Assembly (NCBI GenBank): GCA_014653815.1
Contig: JACWDZ010000005.1
Span: 1-54,197, forward strand
Source: Pelagibacterales bacterium SAG-MED29
GTDB lineage: Bacteria > Pseudomonadota > Alphaproteobacteria > Pelagibacterales > Pelagibacteraceae
Reading direction: 5' to 3'
DNA length: 54,197 bases
In this document: in pieces, positions 1 to 8,619 of the stretch
Position numbering within the stretch: position 1 is the first letter of the stretch
How the letters are laid out: each line of letters starts with the position of its first letter
Position numbers and translations under genes: made by a program
Notes under the pieces: model-generated
Told to the model about the DNA's origin: nothing
The model's database searches: none
Seen by the model: the letters and a program-made list of their open reading frames with translations, nothing else

Positions 1-351
1 ATTAAAAATGATAATTTATATACATATCATTGGCCAGGAAATGTAAGAGAATTAAGAAATTTAGTTGAAAGAATTACTATTTTATCTGCTAACGAAACCA
101 AAGAAAATATTAACAAATTAATTAATGATGTTTTGGTTTCTTCTTCATCGACAGAAAATAATAAGAATATCTTGGAAAAATCTTTTGCTTCACCATTAAA
201 AGAAGCAAGAGAACATTTTGAAAAAGAATATTTAACTACACAATTAAAAAAGAATCATGGCAATATCTCTAAAACGGCAGATTTTATTGGCATGGAGAGA
301 TCTGCGCTTCATAGAAAGTTAAAATCTTTAGGAATTAAAGGCATAAACTAA
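1..351 (+). CDS. ntrX: NtrX-type sigma-54 response regulator, C-terminal part
   Basis: The gene enters from the left edge, so only the last 116 residues are visible. Frame 1 is open from base 1 and carries the W-PGNVRELRNLVER signature of the end of a sigma-54 AAA+ domain (about visible residues 11-23). A linker follows, then a Fis-type helix-turn-helix at the C-terminus (NISKTADFIGMERSALHRKL). The regulator would activate transcription with sigma-54 after phosphorylation by a partner kinase. Its stop lies one base before trkA. In alphaproteobacteria ntrX is commonly followed by trkA, which favours NtrX over NtrC. The receiver domain is outside the window, so the exact paralogue is inferred. 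A TTG at 133 could mislead an ORF finder; it is internal. Confidence 0.85.
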   Translation: MKNDNLYTYHWPGNVRELRNLVERITILSANETKENINKLINDVLVSSSSTENNKNILEKSFASPLKEAREHFEKEYLTTQLKKNHGNISKTADFIGMERSALHRKLKSLGIKGIN

Positions 352-352
352 A

Positions 353-1726
353 ATGAATATAATTATATGTGGAGCCGGCAAGGTTGGCTTTTCAATAAGT
401 AAACAATTATCAGCTCAAGGTCATTCCGTGACTGTTATTGATCAATCTTCCGAAGATATAAAGAAAATTAACGACACCCAAGACGTTAAGGGAATTGTTG
501 GGCGAGCTACACTACCAACAGTACTTGAAAATGCAGGAGCTGAAAAAGCAGATATGGTTATTGCTGTTACTAGAAACGATGAAACAAACATGATTGTTTG
601 TCAATTAGCCAGTTCATTATTTAACGTTTCAAAAAAAATTGCACGTATAAGAACTAAAGATTTTTTAGAGGGAAAGTGGGGTAAGCTTTACAATAAATCA
701 AACATTCCAATAGATGTAATTATTTCTCCGGAACTTGAAGTAGCAAAGTCTTTATATAGAAGACTAGAGGCACCAGGAGCTTTAGATAATGTACCTTTTG
801 CTAATGATAGAGTAAAAATGCTAGAAATATCAATTGAAAAAAACTGTCCAATTAAAAATATACCTTTAAGAGATTTAACGAAAAAATTTCCTGACTTTAA
901 AGCAAATATCTTAGGAGCTGTGAGAAAAGAAAAATTTATATATCTAAAAAAAGAAGACAAAATGTTAGATGGTGACAATGTATATGTCGTTGTAAGTAGT
1001 GATCAATTAAATGTAATCCTCAAGGCATTTGGTCATGAAGAAAAAGTCGCTAAAAATATTTTAATCATTGGCGGAGGTAATATTGGACTAAATCTAGCTA
1101 AAATGTTGGAAATTAATTTTGAAGATGTAAGAGTAAAAATCATTGAAAAAAATAAAAAAAGAGCTGAAGAAATAGCTAGTGAATTATCGTCTTCAATTGT
1201 AATTAATGGCGATGCCTTAGATGAAGATATTCTTAAGGAAGCAAATTTAGAAGACTCTGAAACTGTACTAGCGCTAACCAATGATGACGAAAACAACATG
1301 ATGGCTTGTGTATTAGCTGAAAAAAAAGGGTTAAAAAAAAGAACTATCGCTATAGTTAATAAAACAAATTATAATTTATTACAGGACTCATTAAATATTG
1401 ACGATCTAGTTGATCCAAGAATGACAACTGTTTCAAGAATTATGGAACATGTTCATCGAGGAACAATCGGAACAGTTTATTCTCTTCTTGATGGAGAATA
1501 TGAATTTATTGAAGCCAAGATTTTAGAAAAATCAGAGTTATTAAATAAAAAGATTAGAGATTCAAACTTACCAGAGGATATTAGAATAGGAGCAATTGTT
1601 AGAAAAGATCAAGTTATTATACCAAGATCAAGCTTTGTTTTTGAGAAAGATGATCTTGTAGTTTTTCTTGCAAAAAGAGAACAACTGAAAGAAGTTGAGA
1701 GTATTTTTAGCGTTAGCTCTATCTAG
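353..1726 (+). CDS. trkA: Trk potassium uptake regulatory subunit TrkA
   Basis: This 457-residue cytosolic protein has the duplicated TrkA layout. An N-terminal Rossmann nucleotide-binding half has GAGKVG near residues 6-11 and is followed by a TrkA_C domain (about 140-225). A second Rossmann half has GGGNIG near 238-243, with a second TrkA_C domain (about 370-455). It binds NAD(H)/ATP and gates the TrkH channel. The length is normal for proteobacterial TrkA. It starts just after the ntrX stop and ends two bases before trkH, so the three are probably co-transcribed. Both glycine-rich loops are intact. Confidence 0.95.
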   Translation: MNIIICGAGKVGFSISKQLSAQGHSVTVIDQSSEDIKKINDTQDVKGIVGRATLPTVLENAGAEKADMVIAVTRNDETNMIVCQLASSLFNVSKKIARIRTKDFLEGKWGKLYNKSNIPIDVIISPELEVAKSLYRRLEAPGALDNVPFANDRVKMLEISIEKNCPIKNIPLRDLTKKFPDFKANILGAVRKEKFIYLKKEDKMLDGDNVYVVVSSDQLNVILKAFGHEEKVAKNILIIGGGNIGLNLAKMLEINFEDVRVKIIEKNKKRAEEIASELSSSIVINGDALDEDILKEANLEDSETVLALTNDDENNMMACVLAEKKGLKKRTIAIVNKTNYNLLQDSLNIDDLVDPRMTTVSRIMEHVHRGTIGTVYSLLDGEYEFIEAKILEKSELLNKKIRDSNLPEDIRIGAIVRKDQVIIPRSSFVFEKDDLVVFLAKREQLKEVESIFSVSSI

Positions 1727-1728
1727 CA

Positions 1729-3141
1729 ATGAATTTTAAAGGAATAAGTTATTATTTAAGTTTATTCTGTTTTCCAATAAGCATTTTAGCATTTATAAAT
1801 ATTTTATACTCTTCTTATTTTGACTATTTTTTAAGCATTAACTCTTATGTTGCAACATTAATTGTTTCTTTTGTAATCGGTTCAAGCCTTTTATTTGTAG
1901 GAAAAAAGTCAGAAAAAAAAATCAATTTCATAGAACAGCTGTTATTAATAATTCTAGTCTATCTACTTATTTCTTTCTTTATTTCCTTGCCTTTTTATTT
2001 AAGCAATTATCAGGTGACTTTCTTAAATTCTTTGTTTGAAGCAATTTCAGGTATTACCGGCACAGGTTTTTCTATTTTTAAGAATATCAAATATCTTGAT
2101 CCAACTTTGGTGTTGTGGCGTTCATCCTCACAGTGGATAGGTGGATTATATTTTTTATTTTTTTTAATTCTTATTTTTTCAAACAAACAATTTAACTATA
2201 AGATGAATAACTTAACTTATTCTGGAGATGGCAGAACTAACTCAGAAAGCAACATTAAAAATCTTTTATCTACAATTTTCATTCTATATTCTGTATTAAG
2301 TTTCATTATTTTTTTATTATTAAATATTTCAGGAATTAGAATGTTTAATTCACTAAATCTTAGTATGAGTTTGATTTCGGCAGGAGGTTTTATCCCAACG
2401 GATTCATTAGAAACAATTATTCGATCAAATCCACAGAAATTAGTTTTTATATTTTCTTTACTAATTTCAATGTTAAATTTTTTCTTGTTTTTAAATGTTT
2501 TTCAAAAAAAAGTTATTATTCGAGAACATAAAGAAGATCTTTATTTAGTTATGTTATCTATTTTTTTTATTTTGCTTGTATATTTGAATAATTATAGTGG
2601 ATTAAATATCATTATAAGTGTCTTAAGCAGCTTAAGCAATTCAGGATTATCATTAATAAGCTCTGATAATAATTTAAGTTTATACTTTATATTAATTTCT
2701 GCAATTGGAGGGTCATTAATATCAAACACTTCAGGAATTAAATTTACTAGAATTTATGTTCTTTTAAGAACAGCTTCTTCAGAAATTATTAAATTAATTA
2801 GCCCGAATAGCATAACAAATAAAAATATATTTAATTCAGAAAAAAAAATTACGAATGAGAATATAAAAATTTCTTTTCTAATTTTTATCTCATTTTTTAT
2901 AAGTTTATTTATTCTTTCAGGGATTTTAATAGTTGACAGTATTGACTTTGAAAAATCATTTAAATTATCTATTTTAACAATTACTAATACAACGACTTCA
3001 GCCATGTTTGGAATAGAAGAGATGGATTTTGCAAATTTACTAACAACTTCAAAATTAAGTTTGATTATCTTTATGATTATTGGAAAAATTGAGCTAATAT
3101 CATTTTTTTTAATTATCAAAAAAATATTTTTTAAAGATTAA
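1729..3141 (+). CDS. trkH: TrkH-type potassium transporter membrane subunit
   Basis: This 470-residue polytopic membrane protein is dominated by Leu/Ile/Phe helices. It is the expected partner of TrkA immediately upstream. Four pore-loop-like segments can be placed: TGTGF (about 110-114), SAGGF (about 219-223), SNSGLS (about 303-308) and TTTSAMFG (about 423-430). The first two fit the family's filter glycines well; the last two are more divergent. The conserved SSQWIGGL segment (about 132-139), which follows the first loop in TrkH/KtrB proteins, is present. Length is close to the roughly 480 residues of TrkH. Family assignment is good; ion selectivity (K+ or Na+) is not settled by sequence. 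Confidence 0.85.
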   Translation: MNFKGISYYLSLFCFPISILAFINILYSSYFDYFLSINSYVATLIVSFVIGSSLLFVGKKSEKKINFIEQLLLIILVYLLISFFISLPFYLSNYQVTFLNSLFEAISGITGTGFSIFKNIKYLDPTLVLWRSSSQWIGGLYFLFFLILIFSNKQFNYKMNNLTYSGDGRTNSESNIKNLLSTIFILYSVLSFIIFLLLNISGIRMFNSLNLSMSLISAGGFIPTDSLETIIRSNPQKLVFIFSLLISMLNFFLFLNVFQKKVIIREHKEDLYLVMLSIFFILLVYLNNYSGLNIIISVLSSLSNSGLSLISSDNNLSLYFILISAIGGSLISNTSGIKFTRIYVLLRTASSEIIKLISPNSITNKNIFNSEKKITNENIKISFLIFISFFISLFILSGILIVDSIDFEKSFKLSILTITNTTTSAMFGIEEMDFANLLTTSKLSLIIFMIIGKIELISFFLIIKKIFFKD

Positions 3142-3142
3142 T

Positions 3143-4189
3143 ATGTCCAAAATTGTAATAATAGGTGCTGGTGCTATGGGCTCTGCTTTCACTTTCCCTT
3201 GTTTAGACAACCAACATGATACAACTATTGTTGGTACTCATTTAGAAAATGAATTTATCGATAATTTAAAGAATAATAAGAATTTACACCCCGCTCTTGG
3301 AGTTCATATTCCAGAAGGTGTTAAACTTTTAAAATTTGATAAATTTGCTGAATTATTTAAATCAAATGTTGATTTGATAGTTCTTGGAATTAGTTCAAAA
3401 GGAATTGAATGGGTTTCAGAACAACTAAGCAAAATTGCTAAAGATAAAAAATTACCAAATATTTTAATGTTAACTAAGGGTTTAAGTGTTCATGAAGATA
3501 AATATGAATTATTAGTCGATAAAATAAAAAGACTACTTATATTAAAAGGGATAACGAATCTTAACATTTCAGTAGTAGGCGGACCTTGCTTAGCAGCTGG
3601 TTTAGCCAATAGAATTCATAGCAGTGTAATTATAGCGAATGAAGATATTAAAATAGCTAAAAAAATTGCTGACATGATAAATACTAATTATTATCACACG
3701 TCGTCCTCCGATGATCTTAATGGAGTTGAAGTATCGGCTGCTATAAAAAATATTTTTTCCATGGCTGTAGGAGCTGCAAAAGGGATGAGTAGCAAAAACG
3801 CTTCAAATGAAATTCGAGAAAAAAATTATTTAAACACAGCTTCAGCTTTAATTAAACAATCAGTATATGAGATGGAAATATTCGTTGAGCACCTTAAAGG
3901 AAAAAAAGAAACAGTTAAGGGTTTAGCAGGTCTAGGTGATTTATATGTAAGCTCAGGAGGAGGAAGAAATGCTAAAATGGGATCTTATATTGGAGAAGGA
4001 TTGACATTTTCTGAAGCAAAAAAAACGAAAATGGAAAAAGTAACTGTTGAAGGTGCAGATTTAGCACAAGAAATTGGAAAAAAAGTAAATGAAGATTTTG
4101 ATGAAAAAAAATTGCCTTTAATGTTAGCCATGATTAATACAATAGTAGATAATAAAAAACTTGAACTTAACTGGGAAGCCTTTAGGTAA
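3143..4189 (+). CDS. gpsA: NAD(P)-dependent glycerol-3-phosphate dehydrogenase, GpsA type
   Basis: This 348-residue soluble enzyme interconverts glycerol-3-phosphate and dihydroxyacetone phosphate. The N-terminal Rossmann motif GAGAMG is at residues 8-13. The conserved catalytic lysine sits in the AAIKNIFSMAVGAAKG segment (about K202), and LAGLGDLYVSS followed by GGGRNAKMG matches the family's substrate loop. The gene overlaps glpK by one base (TAATG). The usual GpsA role is biosynthetic, making glycerol-3-phosphate for phospholipids. The position directly before glycerol kinase and a glycerol importer suggests it could also run in the oxidative direction. That catabolic role is inference. 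Confidence 0.88.
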   Translation: MSKIVIIGAGAMGSAFTFPCLDNQHDTTIVGTHLENEFIDNLKNNKNLHPALGVHIPEGVKLLKFDKFAELFKSNVDLIVLGISSKGIEWVSEQLSKIAKDKKLPNILMLTKGLSVHEDKYELLVDKIKRLLILKGITNLNISVVGGPCLAAGLANRIHSSVIIANEDIKIAKKIADMINTNYYHTSSSDDLNGVEVSAAIKNIFSMAVGAAKGMSSKNASNEIREKNYLNTASALIKQSVYEMEIFVEHLKGKKETVKGLAGLGDLYVSSGGGRNAKMGSYIGEGLTFSEAKKTKMEKVTVEGADLAQEIGKKVNEDFDEKKLPLMLAMINTIVDNKKLELNWEAFR

Positions 4190-5670
4190 TGAGAAAATTT
4201 ATTATTTCTATAGATGCTGGCACAACTTCTAACAGAGCAATACTTTTTGATTTAAAAGGTAAACCAATTTTTTCATCTCAAAAAGAATTCACACAATTTT
4301 TTCCAAAAAGTGGTTGGGTAGAACATAATCCGGAAGAAATTTGGAATACTACTAAAAAAGTTTTAAAAGATGTAATTTTAAAAGCAAAAAAACTTAAAGG
4401 AAAAATATTAACTATTGGAATTACTAATCAAAGAGAGACTACAGTTCTATGGGATAAAAAAACTGGTAAAACTGTTTATAGAGCTATTGTTTGGCAAGAC
4501 AGAAGACAAGCTGATTATTGTAAAAAATTAAAAAATCAAAATAAAGAAACTCTTATTTTTAATAAAACTGGATTACCAATCGACTCATACTTTTCTGGAA
4601 CTAAAATAAAATGGATATTAGACAATGTTCCATTAGCTAAAAAATTAATGAATAAAAGACAACTTAAGTTTGGAACTATAGATAGTTTTTTAATCTGGAG
4701 ATTAACAAAAGGTAAGATGCATGCAACCGATTCTACCAATGCAAGTAGAACTATGATTTATAATATTTCTACAAATAAATGGGATGATACAATTTTAAAG
4801 ATATTAAAAATAAAAAAACATATTCTTCCTGATGTTAAAAACTGTGCTGATAACTACGGTTCAACACATCCTTCAATTACAGGCAAATCGATTCCAATTA
4901 CTGGTGTGGTTGGTGATCAACAATCTGCTGCAATAGGTCAATGTTGTTTTGAACCGGGTTCATTAAAAAGTACTTATGGAACAGGCGCATTTGTATTATT
5001 AAACACAGGCTATAAAAAAATATACTCTAAAAATAGATTGTTAACGACTATTGCTTATAGAATAAAAGGCAAAACAACTTATGCGATGGAGGGATCCATT
5101 TTTATAGCTGGAGCTGGAGTTCAATGGTTAAGAGATCGAATGAGGTTTTTTAAAAAAGCATATGAGACTGAAAAAATACTAAAATCTTTAAAAGATAATA
5201 AAGATGTTTATTTAGTTCCAGCATTTACAGGCATGGGTGCTCCATATTGGAATCAAAACTCCCGAGGTGTTTTGAGTGGATTAACAAGAGACACCGGACC
5301 AAATGAAATTGTTAGAGCTACAGTAGAGTCTGTTGCTTATCAAACTTACGATTTATTTGAAGCAATGAAACATGATGGTTTACGACCAAGGATGGTTAAA
5401 GTAGATGGAGGAATGGTTATGAATAATTGGTTCTCTCAATTTTTATCAGATATAGTAAATGTTAAAGTTTATAGACCAAAAGTTCATGAAACAACGGCTT
5501 TAGGAGCTGCTTTTATGGCTGGTCTAAAAATTGGTGCTTATAAATCTTTAAGAGATATTTCAAAAAATTGGAGTCTAGAAAAAAAATTTAAACCAAAAAT
5601 GAAAAACCATACTAGAAAATCACTTCTATTAGGCTGGTCAAAGGCAATAAAAAGAGCACTGATTAACTAA
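4189..5670 (+). CDS. glpK: Glycerol kinase
   Basis: This 493-residue FGGY-family kinase converts glycerol and ATP to glycerol-3-phosphate in the cytosol. Visible motifs are the N-terminal phosphate loop DAGTTSNRAILFD (9-21), ITNQRETTVLWD (about 81-92), the GSLKSTYGTGAF segment and the C-terminal GGMVMNNWFSQFLSD segment. Length is typical of GlpK. It follows gpsA with a one-base overlap and precedes the importer genes by about 100 bases. The set fits a glycerol uptake and activation operon. No truncation or missing motif is evident. Confidence 0.95.
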   Translation: MRKFIISIDAGTTSNRAILFDLKGKPIFSSQKEFTQFFPKSGWVEHNPEEIWNTTKKVLKDVILKAKKLKGKILTIGITNQRETTVLWDKKTGKTVYRAIVWQDRRQADYCKKLKNQNKETLIFNKTGLPIDSYFSGTKIKWILDNVPLAKKLMNKRQLKFGTIDSFLIWRLTKGKMHATDSTNASRTMIYNISTNKWDDTILKILKIKKHILPDVKNCADNYGSTHPSITGKSIPITGVVGDQQSAAIGQCCFEPGSLKSTYGTGAFVLLNTGYKKIYSKNRLLTTIAYRIKGKTTYAMEGSIFIAGAGVQWLRDRMRFFKKAYETEKILKSLKDNKDVYLVPAFTGMGAPYWNQNSRGVLSGLTRDTGPNEIVRATVESVAYQTYDLFEAMKHDGLRPRMVKVDGGMVMNNWFSQFLSDIVNVKVYRPKVHETTALGAAFMAGLKIGAYKSLRDISKNWSLEKKFKPKMKNHTRKSLLLGWSKAIKRALIN

Positions 5671-5694
5671 ATCAATTTAAAGTTGTATATTTTT

Positions 5695-5713
5695 TACAGG
5701 AAATAGCCCTGTA
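5695..5713. promoter_or_regulatory. Inverted repeat upstream of the glycerol binding-protein gene
   Basis: TACAGG and CCTGTA form a perfect 6-bp inverted repeat around a 7-base spacer, in the 100-bp gap between glpK and glpV, about 58 bases before the glpV start. There is no T-run behind it, so it does not look like a terminator. It could be an operator half-site pair or a small RNA hairpin. The regulator is unknown. A purine/G-rich stretch, GGGGGAA, lies just before the glpV ATG and is a plausible ribosome binding site. Confidence 0.35.
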
Positions 5714-5770
5714 CAAATAAGTTCTATTTTGCTTCAATTAGGAAAATAACAAACAACAACGGGGGAATTA

Positions 5771-7486
5771 ATGTTTAAAACATTGAAAACTATAATAGCT
5801 GCTGCTGTTGCTTTCACTTTAGTTTCAACATCTGCTTATTCAGACGCAATAAGCAAATGGGCAAAAGGAGAATTTAGTCTTTCTACACTTTCTGAAAAAG
5901 AAAGAATTAAAGAACTTAAATGGTTCCAAGATGCTGCGAAGCCATTCAAAGGAATGTCTATCAAAGTATTGTCTGAAACTATTCCGACACATGAATATGA
6001 ATCAAAAGTTTTAACAAAAGCTTTTGAGGAAATTACTGGGATTAAAGTTAATCACCAGTTATTAGGTGAAGGTGATGTTGTAATGGCTGTACAAACACAA
6101 ATGCAAACTAACGTAAGTATATACGATGCTTATATCAATGACTCAGATTTGATTGGTACTCATGCTAGGATGCAACAAGCTGTTAACTTGACGAAATGGA
6201 TGGCTGGAGAAGGTAAAGATGTAACTTTACCAACTTTAGACTTAGATGATTTCATTGGTAAACAGTTTACTACAGGACCGGATGGCGATTTATATCAAAT
6301 GCCTGACCAACAATTTGCTAACCTATATTGGTTTAGAAAAGATTGGTTCGACAGACCTGAAATCAAAAAAGGTTTTAAAGCCAAATACGGATACGATTTA
6401 GGTGTGCCTTTAAATTGGTCTGCTTATGAAGATATCGCTAAATATTTTTCAGAAGATGTTAAAAATATTGACGGTGTTAGAATTTATGGTCATATGGACT
6501 ACGGTAAAAGAGCTCCTGACTTAGGTTGGAGAATGACTGACGCGTGGTTATCAATGGCTGGAGCAGGTGATGTAGGAAAACCTAATGGAATACCAGTAGA
6601 CGAATGGGGAATAAGAATGGAGAAAGGTTCTTGTAATCCGGTTGGAGCTTCAGTAACAAGAGGTGGAGCTGCTAATGGTCCTGCTGCTGTATACGCAATT
6701 AGAAAATGGGATGAATGGTTAAGAAACTATGCGCCTCCAGGTGCTGCGGCTATGGACTTCTATCAGTCTCTACCATCTCTATCTTCTGGAAACGTTGCTC
6801 AGCAAATTTTCTGGTACACAGCTTTCACAGCTTCATTAGTAGGAAAAAATCCTAACAATAAAGTTGTTGATGCTAACGGTAAGCCGTTATGGAGAATGGG
6901 TCCATCACCAAAAGGACCTTATTGGGAAGAAGGCATGAAGCTTGGATATCAAGATGCTGGATCATGGACTTTATTTAAGTCTACACCAGTTAAAAATAGA
7001 AAAGCTGCATGGTTGTACGCTCAATTCGTTGTATCAAAAACAGTAGATCTTAAGAAAAGTCACGTTGGTCTAACTATTATTAGAGATAGTTCCATCGATC
7101 ATAAATCATTTACTGAAAGAGCAGGTGATTTAGGTGGACTTGTTGAGTTCTACAGATCTAACAATAGAAATATTTGGTCACCAACAGGTATAAATGTTCC
7201 GGATTATCCGAAACTTGCACAGATCTGGTGGCAACAAATTGGAGATGTAAACTCAGGTGCGTTTACTCCACAACAAGCTATGGACCGTCTTGCAGAAGAG
7301 ATGGACTTAGTTATGTCTCGTATGGAAGCTGCTGATAAAGCTAGCAAAGCATACGGTGGATGTGGACCAAGACTTAATAAACCAAGAGAAGCTTCTTATT
7401 GGTTAAATAAAAAAGGTTCACCAAAAGCTAAACGTGATGAGAAACCTCAAGGTAAAACTGTTCCATACGCGAGAGCTTGGAAGTAA
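5771..7486 (+). CDS. glpV: ABC transporter substrate-binding protein, GlpV-like (glycerol)
   Basis: This 571-residue periplasmic binding protein is unusually long for a sugar-type binding protein, but long GlpV-type proteins are known from rhizobial glycerol transporters. A Sec signal peptide is clear: positively charged MFKTLK, a hydrophobic core, then a likely cleavage near residue 24 (TSAYSDA). The mature part begins with helical, charged sequence and is Trp- and Gly-rich. It is followed by two ABC ATPases, two permeases and a DUF2160-type small membrane protein. That matches the rhizobial GlpV/S/T/P/Q/U gene set, and the upstream glpK strengthens glycerol as substrate. Substrate is inferred from context. 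Confidence 0.82.
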   Translation: MFKTLKTIIAAAVAFTLVSTSAYSDAISKWAKGEFSLSTLSEKERIKELKWFQDAAKPFKGMSIKVLSETIPTHEYESKVLTKAFEEITGIKVNHQLLGEGDVVMAVQTQMQTNVSIYDAYINDSDLIGTHARMQQAVNLTKWMAGEGKDVTLPTLDLDDFIGKQFTTGPDGDLYQMPDQQFANLYWFRKDWFDRPEIKKGFKAKYGYDLGVPLNWSAYEDIAKYFSEDVKNIDGVRIYGHMDYGKRAPDLGWRMTDAWLSMAGAGDVGKPNGIPVDEWGIRMEKGSCNPVGASVTRGGAANGPAAVYAIRKWDEWLRNYAPPGAAAMDFYQSLPSLSSGNVAQQIFWYTAFTASLVGKNPNNKVVDANGKPLWRMGPSPKGPYWEEGMKLGYQDAGSWTLFKSTPVKNRKAAWLYAQFVVSKTVDLKKSHVGLTIIRDSSIDHKSFTERAGDLGGLVEFYRSNNRNIWSPTGINVPDYPKLAQIWWQQIGDVNSGAFTPQQAMDRLAEEMDLVMSRMEAADKASKAYGGCGPRLNKPREASYWLNKKGSPKAKRDEKPQGKTVPYARAWK

Positions 7487-7506
7487 CAAGAGGTTAATCT
7501 AAATTG

Positions 7507-7536
7507 AAAAGGGGGCACTAGTTGCCCCCTTTTTTT
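7507..7536 (+). terminator. Intrinsic terminator after glpV
   Basis: A GC-rich stem of 11 pairs (AAAAGGGGGCA pairing with TGCCCCCTTTT) closes a 5-base loop CTAGT and runs into seven T residues at 7530-7536. It lies 20 bases after the glpV stop and 18 bases before the ATG of the next gene. It is the strongest hairpin in this AT-rich window. Because the downstream ATPase and permease genes have no obvious promoter of their own in this gap, partial read-through is likely. The hairpin would keep binding-protein mRNA more abundant than the rest of the operon. Confidence 0.9.
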
Positions 7537-7554
7537 AAAACTAAATTATTAATT

Positions 7555-8619
7555 ATGAGTCTAGAATTAAAAAATATAGAAAAAAAAGTTGGAATAGATA
7601 CTCATATACATCCTACAAGTCTTAAATTAGAAAAAAATACAATTAATGTGCTGTTAGGCTCCACATTAGCTGGAAAAACTACATTAATGCAAATAATGGC
7701 TGGTTTAGATAAACCAACCTCAGGTGAAATATGGTTTAATGAAAAGAATGTAACTGGAATGAAAGTTCAAAAAAGAAATTGTTCCATGGTTTACCAGCAG
7801 TTTATTAACTATCCAAATTACACAGTATATGAAAATATTGCTTCACCGTTAGTGATAACAGGAGTCAATTCTGATGAAATTAAAAAAAGAGTAGGAAAAG
7901 TTGCTGAACTCTTAAAATTGTCAACAATGCTAAATAAAAAACCTGATGAGCTATCAGGTGGCCAACAACAAAGAACAGCTTTAGCAAGAGCTTTAGTCAA
8001 AGACTCTGATTTAATTTTATTAGATGAACCTTTAGCTAATTTAGATTTTAAATTAAGAGAAGAATTAAGAGAGGAACTACCAAAATTGTTTGAAGATAGA
8101 GATTGTATAGTTGTTTATGCAACAACAGAACCATCAGATGCTTTAATGATAGGAGGCAATACAGCAACGTTATTAGAAGGTAAAGTAGTTCAATACGGAA
8201 AAACTTTAGAGGTTTACAACAAACCTGAAAACTTAATCTCTGCTAAAGTTTTTAGCGATCCACCAATGAATATCGCAGAAGTAAAAAAAAATGGAGATAC
8301 TTGCAAAGTAACTGACAACAATGTTAAGTGGAAATCATCTGCCAAAATTAAAGATGGAACTTATAAGATCGGTATAAGACCACATAATATTACTACTTAT
8401 AAAGAAGGAAATAATTCAGTTGAAATAAATGGGAAAGTACAGATTTCTGAATTAAGTGGATCAGAAAGCTTAATTCATTTCACAAATGGTAATTTAAATT
8501 GGGTTTCTTTATCGAATGGAATTCAACAAAAAAATGTTGGCGATGATACAAAATTATATATGAACACAGATGAATTTTTATATTTTGATGAAAATAACAG
8601 ACTGGTAAACAATGGCTAA
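7555..8619 (+). CDS. glpS: ABC transporter ATPase, GlpS-like
   Basis: The 354-residue ATPase belongs to the carbohydrate-type (MalK/UgpC-like) subfamily with a C-terminal regulatory domain. Walker A reads GSTLAGKTT (about 35-43). The signature LSGGQQQR is intact (about 133-140), as is Walker B LILLDEP (about 151-157). The H-loop position reads YATTEPSDAL where VTHDQ-EAL is expected, so the switch histidine is missing. The ATG at 7555 is chosen because an in-frame upstream TTG at 7522 lies inside the terminator hairpin. It overlaps glpT by 8 bases and should pair with GlpT as a heterodimer. Confidence 0.88.
   Translation: MSLELKNIEKKVGIDTHIHPTSLKLEKNTINVLLGSTLAGKTTLMQIMAGLDKPTSGEIWFNEKNVTGMKVQKRNCSMVYQQFINYPNYTVYENIASPLVITGVNSDEIKKRVGKVAELLKLSTMLNKKPDELSGGQQQRTALARALVKDSDLILLDEPLANLDFKLREELREELPKLFEDRDCIVVYATTEPSDALMIGGNTATLLEGKVVQYGKTLEVYNKPENLISAKVFSDPPMNIAEVKKNGDTCKVTDNNVKWKSSAKIKDGTYKIGIRPHNITTYKEGNNSVEINGKVQISELSGSESLIHFTNGNLNWVSLSNGIQQKNVGDDTKLYMNTDEFLYFDENNRLVNNG

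Noticed and set aside
7522-7554. Upstream TTG start for the glpS frame
   Set aside because: The 11 extra codons lie in the terminator hairpin and its T-run. The ATG at 7555 gives the family N-terminus.
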